From contig NZ_CP036263.1 of NCBI RefSeq assembly GCF_007741515.1, forward strand, positions 1,488,001 through 1,552,000: a stretch of 64,000 bases of DNA. The letters are read 5' to 3'. The position numbers and the translations under genes are program-made. Below the pieces are notes generated by a model. It saw only the letters and a list, made by a program, of their open reading frames with translations. It had not been told where the DNA came from and searched no databases. Origin of the DNA: Adhaeretor mobilis. GTDB taxonomy: Bacteria > Planctomycetota > Planctomycetia > Pirellulales > Lacipirellulaceae. Below, one piece after another: positions 55,200 to 62,701 of this stretch (positions within the stretch are counted from its first letter, which is position 1; every line of letters starts with the position of its first letter).

Positions 55200-55687
55200 G
55201 AGGGTAAAAGTAGGGGGCAGCGGGAGGGCAGAGATAGTAATGTAGCGACGGGCTTAGCCTGTCCAACACCGGCATGCTTGTTACATGGGCGTTACGTGGC
55301 TTCCACGGGCTGTTATCGACTGATTCTTGGAGGGTTACAAGCGGCAGGCTCCCAGTAGACTACTCTGGACGTAAGTCCAACGAGAATCTGTACATGGGCC
55401 AGTTCTCGACTAGAATAGGGAGTGTGAAGTAATCGTTGAGTGCGGAGATAGCTTCAGAATTTGACAGAGGGCCTGACTTCTCGATAATTCACTACAGAGA
55501 AGCAAGAGGCAAGTAGTCGTAGAGTACTAATACTTTTCAGAGTGTTGAGGGGAAACAGTTCGGCTCAGCCGACCTGGGGAAGTTAGCGTGGCGGAGGAAG
55601 TGGTCGCATTACGATGCGTCAGTCGCTTCCCCATCATGCCGGCGCCAATCTTTTCATACGAAGTCACCGGAACAGAGGTAGTAGACG
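55200..55687. other. 490-bp divergent intergenic region upstream of the PilM-like operon
   Basis: It contains a good sigma-70-type promoter (55461-55488) facing the pilM gene, and a small TGGAC-GTAA-GTCCA stem near 55372. A short GTG frame at 55588 overlaps the leader but lacks family resemblance. Confidence 0.5.
55461..55488 (+). promoter_or_regulatory. Candidate sigma-70 promoter, TTGACA-16 bp-GATAAT
   Basis: A perfect -35 hexamer and a one-mismatch -10 hexamer with 16-bp spacing, 200 bp before the pilM-like start. It is the best consensus promoter I noticed in the window. Planctomycete consensus sequences are less well known, so the assignment is by analogy. Confidence 0.6.
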
Positions 55688-57856
55688 ATGGCCAAAGGAA
55701 ACGCGGTCTGGGGTATCGATATCGGGCAATGCGCGCTCAAAGCGCTCAAGTGCCGCGCGCACGAAACGGATGCCGATCAGTTGGTGGTCGAGTCTTTCGA
55801 CTTCATCGAGTACGAGAAGATACTCACTCAGCCCGAAGCCAATCCGGATGAGTTGGTGGCCGATGCGTTGGAGCAGTTTCTATCACGCAACGAAATTGCC
55901 GGCGACAAAGTGGCCATTTCCGTGGCTGGCCAAAGCGGCTTGGCCCGATTCATCAAGTTGCCTCCTGTCGAATCGAAGAAGATTCCCGACATCGTCAAGT
56001 ACGAGGCTCGACAGCAAATTCCGTTCTCTCTGGAGGATGTGGTCTGGGATTACCAGCAACTCACTGGCGGAAGCGAGGAAGACGAGTTCGCGCTAGAGCC
56101 AGAAGTCGGTTTGTTCGCTATGAAACGCGATCAGGTGGCGCGGGCACTGAAGCCGTTGGAAGATGCGGGCATAGATGTGGAGTACATCCAACTCGCACCG
56201 CTAGCGGTTTACAATTATGTGTGCTTCGACCGTTTGGGCGATCTGCGAGATCAACCCTACAACCCGGAAGACCCACCACCATCGACCGTGGTGATTGCCA
56301 TCGGCACCGATACAACGGACTTGGTCGTAACCAACGGCTACCGTGTTTGGCAACGAAACATCCCCATCGGCGGCAGCCACTTCACACGGGCGCTTAGTAA
56401 AGAGCTGAAGCTCACTTTTGCTAAGGCCGAACACCTGAAACGCAACGCAACGCAAGCGGACGACCCGAAGGCCGTTTTTCAGGCGATGCGGCCCGTGTTT
56501 AGCGACTTGCTAGCTGAAATTCAGCGATCACTGGGGTACTTTAAGAGCATCGACAAGACGGCCAAGATTGGCGATGTGATTGCTCTGGGCAATGCCGTGA
56601 AGCTGCCGGGCTTGCAGCGTTATCTGGCGCAAAATTTGGAACAGCCGGTCAATGCGATCGAAGAATTCAACAACCTGTCTGCTGGTAGCGTTTCGGGAAC
56701 GCAAGTTTACAAGGACAACATCCTCTCCTTCGCACCCGCTTACGGGCTGTGTGTTCAGGCTTTGGGTAAGGCAGAGATCGCCACGAATTTGCTGCCGGAA
56801 GAAATTGTGCGAACGCGGCTCATCCGAGCGAAGAAGCCGTGGGCAGTTGCTGGCGCAGCTGCCATCTTGGCGGGGTTAGCGTTCAACTACGTCACCCACG
56901 TTTCCGCTTGGAGCGAAACCAGGACTGACGCTATGCAGAAAGCGCTAGGCTCGGCAGATCGCATCGTCCAAAAGGCGAGCGGGTTGGAATCCACCCGCAG
57001 CGAGAATCATGCGAACTTCGACGAGATCAAAGAGCTAGGCGAAGACCTTGTCAGCAACGTAGAGGGTCGGCTCTCTTGGTTAGAGCTCACGAAAGCGATC
57101 AACGCTGCCCTGCCGCGCGACACCCGCAAGCCTGAAGATCGCAAAGAGACGGCCGAGGATATCATGTCGCGTGAAGAGATTCACATCGTAGCGATGGACC
57201 AGAAGTATTTTGAAAGCGTAGCAGACGAGTGGTTTTCCCTAGTTGAAGCCGACTACCAAGACAAGCGTTTCAGCTCGCAATCGGGTGGGGGCGAATCGGA
57301 AGCGGGAGCGGAAGAGCCACTTGAGGAAGACTATGGGGACTCCGAAGCAGAGGGCGGCGAAGGGATGTCTGGGCCGGGCTGGGTGATCCAGCTGACTTGT
57401 TATCACTATCACAACAAACGTGATGGAATGCAGCGCAAGGAATTTGTGAATGAGACCTTCATCAAGCAGCTTGAAGAAGGCACCGTGCAATTGCCTGATG
57501 GTACGGACGATGCGCTGATCGATGTGCCGATTGCCGACCTGGGGATTAGCTACCCCTACGTGGCTCGCGAAATGAAGCTTGTGAAAGAGATCAAGAACCC
57601 TGACGAAGCGTTGCTTGGCTCTGGTGGTCGAAGACGGGCGGCGTCTGCTCTCAGCGATTACGGCGATGGCGGGGAAGCTGAGGGGGAGGAGGAGTCGAAG
57701 GATATCGAGTTGGAGCGATTCAACTTTGTGGTGCAATTCGCCTGGACGCCCAAGACGCGACGCGAACGTGTGGAGATTAGGGCGGCACGCGAGGCGGCTG
57801 AAGCGGCAGCCCAAGAGGCCGCAGCAGCCGAGAGCGACGAAGTAGCAGTCAATTAA
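55688..57856 (+). CDS. PilM-type actin-like ATPase fused to a PilN-like membrane part
   Basis: A 722-residue protein. Residues 1-370 are a PilM/FtsA-like actin fold: phosphate-1 loop GIDIGQCALKAL (9-20), the LARFIKLPPVESKKIPDIVKYE-type PilM signature region, and phosphate-2 loop AIGTDTTDLVV (204-214). A transmembrane helix follows at about 384-406 (PWAVAGAAAILAGLAFNYV), then a coiled region and an alpha/beta part with acidic Gly-rich inserts to the end, similar to PilN/GspL-like periplasmic domains. Canonical PilM is cytoplasmic and separate from PilN, so this chain joins the two. It probably organises the inner-membrane platform of a type IV pilus or type II secretion-like machine. Two Gly/Tyr-repeat membrane proteins follow. 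Confidence 0.85.
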   Translation: MAKGNAVWGIDIGQCALKALKCRAHETDADQLVVESFDFIEYEKILTQPEANPDELVADALEQFLSRNEIAGDKVAISVAGQSGLARFIKLPPVESKKIPDIVKYEARQQIPFSLEDVVWDYQQLTGGSEEDEFALEPEVGLFAMKRDQVARALKPLEDAGIDVEYIQLAPLAVYNYVCFDRLGDLRDQPYNPEDPPPSTVVIAIGTDTTDLVVTNGYRVWQRNIPIGGSHFTRALSKELKLTFAKAEHLKRNATQADDPKAVFQAMRPVFSDLLAEIQRSLGYFKSIDKTAKIGDVIALGNAVKLPGLQRYLAQNLEQPVNAIEEFNNLSAGSVSGTQVYKDNILSFAPAYGLCVQALGKAEIATNLLPEEIVRTRLIRAKKPWAVAGAAAILAGLAFNYVTHVSAWSETRTDAMQKALGSADRIVQKASGLESTRSENHANFDEIKELGEDLVSNVEGRLSWLELTKAINAALPRDTRKPEDRKETAEDIMSREEIHIVAMDQKYFESVADEWFSLVEADYQDKRFSSQSGGGESEAGAEEPLEEDYGDSEAEGGEGMSGPGWVIQLTCYHYHNKRDGMQRKEFVNETFIKQLEEGTVQLPDGTDDALIDVPIADLGISYPYVAREMKLVKEIKNPDEALLGSGGRRRAASALSDYGDGGEAEGEEESKDIELERFNFVVQFAWTPKTRRERVEIRAAREAAEAAAQEAAAAESDEVAVN

Positions 57857-57933
57857 GAACTCAATTTAAGAATCGATAGGGAGTTCCGGCACGCCGGGAT
57901 GACATTCCCAAATTGCTGAGGAGCAACGAGGCC

Positions 57934-59349
57934 ATGGACAATATTCGCACTTTCTTTCGAGTCATGTGGCAGCAGCGCTTTTGGGTGCTCACGGTTACAG
58001 GCGTGCTCATCGCATCGCTCTGCTGGATGTCTGCTGCGAGCGATATCGACAAAGAGTTCAAAAGTGAGCTCACCAAAGTGAAAGGGAAATTCAGCGGAGT
58101 TCAGGCGATTAATTCAGCACAATTTCACGGCAACGACCAAGTGAACGAGAAGGATCGTGCGGAAACCCGCGTGCTGAGAAAACGGGTGCTCGAGTTGTGG
58201 ACCAGTCTGTTTGATGCACAGAAAGAACAGGTGCTCTACTGGCCGGAAGTCCTCGGGCCGGAGTTTATTAACGAGATCAAGAACAAGCAGTTCGACGCAA
58301 GAATTTCCAACAAGTCGCGAAGCGAGTATCACAACTATATTGAAAAGCGATTCAAAGGCCTGCTGGAAATCGTGAAGGCTAGGAACGAAGTGGGCGACCC
58401 GAGTTCCGCTCGCGGTAGCGACTATGGCGGCGGTGAATACGGGGGCGGAGTCACAAGACGCCGCTCTACCGAGGACGACGACGATTACCTCGTGGAATGG
58501 CTCGACCAAAACGTGGTGGCTGGCAAGATGCAGTTTGCGGGACAGCCCAGTTCACGCCAGATTTGGGTCACACAAGAAGACCTGTGGGTTTATGAAACGC
58601 TCCTGAAAGTGATTGCCGACACCAACCAAGCGAAGGGCGCGACACGGCCTGACAACACGGCGATTAGCACAATTCTTCAACTCGAAGTCGGTCAAAAAGC
58701 CGCCAGCGTAAACAAAGGAATCGGCAGTATCCTCATGCCGGAAGCTGCTGCAGGCGGAGGGGGTGAATATGGCGGCGGCGAATTCGGCGGTGGCGAATAT
58801 GGTGGTGGTGGTGAGTACGGTGGCGGCGGGTATGGAGGTGGCGAGTATGGCGGCGGCGAGTACGGTGGAGGCGAGTTTGGAGGCGGGGAATACGGTCGAG
58901 GCGGCGGATCAGCAGGCGACGAGGAGCTGCTCGCCGGACGTTACGTAGACAGCACCGGTGCTCCTATCCAAGCCACCAGCGTCGAGGAACTTGGTAAAAC
59001 GTTCCGCCGACTGCCGATCCGCATGGTACTGGAAATGGATCAACGCTGGATTCCCAAGGTGCTCGTTGAGTGTGCCAATGCCAGTCTGCCGGTAGAAGTA
59101 AAGCGACTGCGTGTGAATCCTGAGAAGTCAGGCGAAGGATTCGGCTCCACTGGCGGCAGTGCACGTGGTGGTGGCGAGTACGGCAATTCCCGTAACCGTC
59201 GTGGCGCCACACCTGGCGCGATGCGTGAATTGGCCAATGTCGAAATCTTGGGTGTCGTTTCGATTTACTTCCAACCGCAAGACGATCAGATCCCTGGATC
59301 TGCGGAAGAAGAAGACCTCGCCGATGCTAGTACAACGACTGTTAAATGA
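57934..59349 (+). CDS. Membrane protein with GGEYGGGEF repeats (second gene of the PilM-like operon)
   Basis: A 471-residue protein from the ATG at 57934; a TTG seven codons upstream is a weaker alternative. There is one transmembrane helix near residues 15-36 (FWVLTVTGVLIASLCWM), then a long helical extracytoplasmic region. A short GGGEYGGGV patch lies near 160-170, and a 50-residue block at DNA 58753-58914 is built of GGGEY and GGGEF units. After this block a beta-rich domain follows (LPIRMVLEMDQRWIPKVLVE). The single N-terminal anchor and coiled region recall PilO or GspM-type partners of PilN, but no homology is evident by eye. It starts 77 bp after the PilM-like stop. Confidence 0.7.
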   Translation: MDNIRTFFRVMWQQRFWVLTVTGVLIASLCWMSAASDIDKEFKSELTKVKGKFSGVQAINSAQFHGNDQVNEKDRAETRVLRKRVLELWTSLFDAQKEQVLYWPEVLGPEFINEIKNKQFDARISNKSRSEYHNYIEKRFKGLLEIVKARNEVGDPSSARGSDYGGGEYGGGVTRRRSTEDDDDYLVEWLDQNVVAGKMQFAGQPSSRQIWVTQEDLWVYETLLKVIADTNQAKGATRPDNTAISTILQLEVGQKAASVNKGIGSILMPEAAAGGGGEYGGGEFGGGEYGGGGEYGGGGYGGGEYGGGEYGGGEFGGGEYGRGGGSAGDEELLAGRYVDSTGAPIQATSVEELGKTFRRLPIRMVLEMDQRWIPKVLVECANASLPVEVKRLRVNPEKSGEGFGSTGGSARGGGEYGNSRNRRGATPGAMRELANVEILGVVSIYFQPQDDQIPGSAEEEDLADASTTTVK

Positions 59350-59577
59350 GAACCCTTTAGCTTTAGGACCTCCAAAAGCGCAAAGATGTAGTTTGACGCA
59401 ACTAGAGATTATTCATCTTTTTCGATGCGGCGATAGAATTTCCTATTCGTATTGATTTATTTTGACTGAGAAGTGCAATTCGAGTGCAACCCAAGATGGT
59501 TTCCCCTGGGCGCTCTTGGCGTCTTTGGCGGTTCAATAATCATGCACCTCCCCCAACTGTAACGTTCGAGTATCACG

Positions 59578-61677
59578 ATGGGCAAACAACTAAAAAGTGG
59601 TAACGCGATTGTCAGACTCCTGCTGAAGCATGGTGAGAAAATTGCCATGTTGGGTATTGTCGCCTGCGCGGGCATGCTCATTTGGTCCTCAATGGGGCGC
59701 GAACGTTTGGATGAGAACAATTACCCCGACAGATTAGAAACCAATGTGCGAAATGCCGACCAGCATGTGACCAACATGAAATGGGAAGATTTCGACCCTG
59801 AGGAAAAGAAGGTTGCCGATGCGGTGCCCGTGAAAGGGAGTGGGGCCGTGCTAACGGCAGTGCCAGAAGGTGCTTTTAAGCCGTGGGAGATGAGTTGGGA
59901 CCAGCCAGTGATGGCTGCCGTCGGCTATCGTATGGATCCGCCGCTGCTGGCGCCGATTGATCTGGAAGTAAATGCCGGCTCGGGTTTGTGGGCCTCAGCC
60001 GATGAGGACGAGATTCGCCGACGTCAGATTGCTGCTTACAACAAGGCGCAGGAAGAAATTAAGCGTCGCGAGAGAGAACGCGAAGCGGCTCAGGAGGACT
60101 CGGAAAGGGGCCGCGGCGGCCGCGGCGGCGAGTACGGAGGAGGAGAGTTCGGTGGTGGAGAGTACGGCGGTGGCGTCGGTCAGCGTGCTTCGACCGATCC
60201 TGACGGCGCGATTGTCGTGCGCCCTCGTGGAGCGGCCGGCGCTCAAGGTATCGCAGACATCACTCGTGAAAAGTCTTGGGCGACTGTGCTGGCTCGTGTG
60301 CCCTACGAAACACAAATGCAGCTCTATCGTGATGCCCTGGAATCGGCCCGCGGCTATGTGGCTAAGGACGATGTACCGCAGTACTACGGCTACTACGTTC
60401 AACGAGCCGAACTCACTCATGGCAAGCAAAGTGAATGGCAGACGATCGCCAAGGTGTCCGACAAGTACATTATCGATATTGAACAAACTTGGCCACGACA
60501 GGCTATTCAGCAGGACGTAATCGACAAGCGATATTCACATCCGCTACTCACCCACCCGCTACCACCAATGGCGGTGCGTAGTTGGGGCGAAGATGTGACG
60601 CACTCGGAGTTGCCGCTACCCTCGCTCGAGAATCCATTGCTGGATGAAGAGGAAGTCGAAGAAGAGCCTGCTGAGGACGAAGGCGAAGTAGAACTCGACG
60701 ATTTTGGCAATCGAATCGTGAAAACCCCAAACAGACGATCGCGTCCGAGTGCTCGAGGATATGGCGGTGGCGAGTACGGTGGCGGCGAATATGGCGGAGG
60801 AGGGTACGGAGGCGGTGAGTATGGTGGAGGCGAATACGGAGGCGGCGAATTTGGTGGAGGAGGCTATGGAGGCGGTGAGTATGGTGGAGGCGAATACGGA
60901 GGCGCTGGATATGGGGGTGGCGCGAGCATGCCTGCAGAACGTCCCCAAGAATTACCCCCCTTTGTCTGGGATATGAAAACCTCCGAACTGTTGTTCCGTT
61001 TCTTCGATAGCACGGTGGAACCGGGAAAACGCTATCGCTATCGCGTGAAATTTGCACTGAAGGACGTAAACGACGAGCGCCCAGTGAAGTATCTTGACCC
61101 AACGGTCACCGAGCGACGCAAGACCGGTTCCAAAAAGTATCGCTTCACCGAATGGAGCGAGCCGAGTCCCGTAGTGAGCGTTCCGTTGCCTGGCTTGATC
61201 TTTGTAGCAGGCGGCCAAGAGGCGAACGAGAACAACTTCAATGACGAGCCGGAAGCCAAGCTGGTCGTGAAGACGCTCAACAGCAGGCATGCTGCGGAGA
61301 TCGCCATCTCCCAGTGGTTTACGCGTGGCAGCGTGATCAACGTGTTCGAGAAGGCAGAGATAATCTGGGCGGCGCGATTTGAGCTGGAAGAGGGCGAGAA
61401 GGAGCCCAACTTTCCGTTTTATACCGGCATGACGCTGGTCGATTTCCACGGTGGAGAGGCGTTCTCCAGCAAGAACAAGGATCTCACCGAGCCTACTCAA
61501 GTGCTATTCATGGACGCTGCGGGCCGACTCATCCGGCAGCGTGAACTAGACGATCTCGAACCGGTTGAGGAATTCACTGAAATCATCGAGTCGGCCGTCG
61601 ATTCGAAAGCGGGCGGCAATCGCGGCTTCGGTGGCGGCGAATATGGCGGTGGCGAGTTTGGCGGAGGCGAATTTTAA
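59578..61677 (+). CDS. Membrane protein with multiple GGEYGGGEF repeat blocks (third gene of the PilM-like operon)
   Basis: A 699-residue protein with one N-terminal transmembrane helix at about 22-40 (IAMLGIVACAGMLIWSS). Three Gly/Tyr/Glu repeat blocks are seen at DNA 60112-60180, 60757-60927 and 61627-61674, the last forming the very C-terminus (GGGEYGGGEFGGGEF). Between them are a coiled, Arg/Glu-rich segment, a region with LLDEEEVEEEPAEDEGEVEL acidity, and a beta domain (FFDSTVEPGKRYRYRVKFAL) resembling fibronectin-like folds only loosely. No known family is recognised. The preceding 228 bp has no strong terminator, so it can belong to the same transcript. It is convergent with the VOC gene. 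Confidence 0.7.
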   Translation: MGKQLKSGNAIVRLLLKHGEKIAMLGIVACAGMLIWSSMGRERLDENNYPDRLETNVRNADQHVTNMKWEDFDPEEKKVADAVPVKGSGAVLTAVPEGAFKPWEMSWDQPVMAAVGYRMDPPLLAPIDLEVNAGSGLWASADEDEIRRRQIAAYNKAQEEIKRREREREAAQEDSERGRGGRGGEYGGGEFGGGEYGGGVGQRASTDPDGAIVVRPRGAAGAQGIADITREKSWATVLARVPYETQMQLYRDALESARGYVAKDDVPQYYGYYVQRAELTHGKQSEWQTIAKVSDKYIIDIEQTWPRQAIQQDVIDKRYSHPLLTHPLPPMAVRSWGEDVTHSELPLPSLENPLLDEEEVEEEPAEDEGEVELDDFGNRIVKTPNRRSRPSARGYGGGEYGGGEYGGGGYGGGEYGGGEYGGGEFGGGGYGGGEYGGGEYGGAGYGGGASMPAERPQELPPFVWDMKTSELLFRFFDSTVEPGKRYRYRVKFALKDVNDERPVKYLDPTVTERRKTGSKKYRFTEWSEPSPVVSVPLPGLIFVAGGQEANENNFNDEPEAKLVVKTLNSRHAAEIAISQWFTRGSVINVFEKAEIIWAARFELEEGEKEPNFPFYTGMTLVDFHGGEAFSSKNKDLTEPTQVLFMDAAGRLIRQRELDDLEPVEEFTEIIESAVDSKAGGNRGFGGGEYGGGEFGGGEF

Positions 61678-61722
61678 GCGCCGGTACTCGATGTTCAGCG
61701 CAGTGCTAATTTTCGCCTTGGT

Positions 61723-62157
61723 TTAGGTTTGAAACAGTTGCCGCTCGATGTCGGCAAATGCCTTGAATTCCAAAGCATTCCCGGAAGGGTCGAGCAAGAA
61801 CATCGTCGCTTGTTCCCCCGGTGCATTTGCAAAGCGGATGTAGGGTTCGACCACGAACTCAACTTGGTGCTGACGTAGACGCTCTGCCAGTTGCTTCCAT
61901 TCTGGCATGGGAAGCACGACTCCGTAGTGTGGCAGCGGTACGCCGTGCCCATCTACCGAATTGAACCAGAGATCAACCTTTCCTTCCGGTCCCAGATTCG
62001 GATTGCAGTGGCACACGAACTGGTGTCCGTACAGGTTGAAATCAATCCAGGTATCGGCGCTTCTACCTTCGGTACAGCCGATGACCTCGGTGTAGAAACT
62101 TCGTGACTCGGCGATATCCCTCACCTGCACCGCTACGTGGAATGGCGTGATTTCCAA
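61723..62157 (-). CDS. VOC (glyoxalase/bleomycin-resistance) superfamily protein
   Basis: A 144-residue protein from a TTG start at 62157 preceded by GGAGGAG, giving [19 protein letters not shown], the normal opening of VOC proteins. The longer ATG frame to 62256 adds 33 residues without family similarity. The metal-ligand positions are H7 in PFHVAVQV and Glu in GNALEFKAF, and [18 protein letters not shown] is the second beta-alpha-beta unit. The substrate is unknown; close relatives include glyoxalase I-like and dioxygenase-like proteins. It is on the opposite strand between the Gly-repeat gene and the TTG-started gene at 62.7 kb. Confidence 0.85.
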   Translation of the reverse strand: MEITPFHVAVQVRDIAESRSFYTEVIGCTEGRSADTWIDFNLYGHQFVCHCNPNLGPEGKVDLWFNSVDGHGVPLPHYGVVLPMPEWKQLAERLRQHQVEFVVEPYIRFANAPGEQATMFLLDPSGNALEFKAFADIERQLFQT

Positions 62158-62701
62158 TAGCTTCTCCTCCGGCCTTGCTTCTGTTATTAGGCTCGTCACA
62201 CGGCTTACGGGCGACTTCTGCCTGGGCAGCGATATCAACCCAGGCGATCTTACCATATTTCAAAGTGCTTTGGCGGGCCGGCTTCTGATTCCGATGGAGC
62301 GGACTCTGGTGAGGTAAGAACTGCTCGAATCGGGATGAATCTGATCAGCGTCCACAAACGTGCACGGTGTGATACCGGAGTGCACGCTACCGAAGATTGC
62401 TGGGCGTTCGACCTCGACTATGCTAGCAATTGGTGCTCTTAGCGATAATTTTCGTTCTCTTCTCCGACTGGCCTTGACCGGTGTATCGGCGACCGGTATC
62501 AATCGCACCCTACTCGAAAACTGACCTCGCAAAGCTGGCGACAGTTTTTCGAGAGATGACGTAGCCGACCGGCCTTATTCAAGGGTCAACACGCTGCGGC
62601 AGCAGAGAACAAGACAAGTAATATATCCGCTCAGAGCGTTGCCTTGTGGCCCAACGGATTAGGCCTGCGAGGATCAAAACGTCTCGAAAAGGAGTACTGA
62701 G
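62158..62701. other. 545-bp divergent intergenic region with a hairpin
   Basis: CTCGAAAACTG (62513-62523) and CAGTTTTTCGAG (62542-62553) form an inverted repeat with one bulged T around an 18-base loop, 148 bp before the TTG start of the next gene. Two GACCGGT copies lie near 62476 and 62491. AAAAGGAG at 62687-62694 is a very good ribosome binding site for the TTG at 62702. Confidence 0.5.

Noticed and set aside
59490-59540. CTCTTGGCGTCTTTGGCGGTTC considered as part of a dispersed repeat
   Set aside because: Only one copy was seen in the window, so there is no support from this sequence alone.
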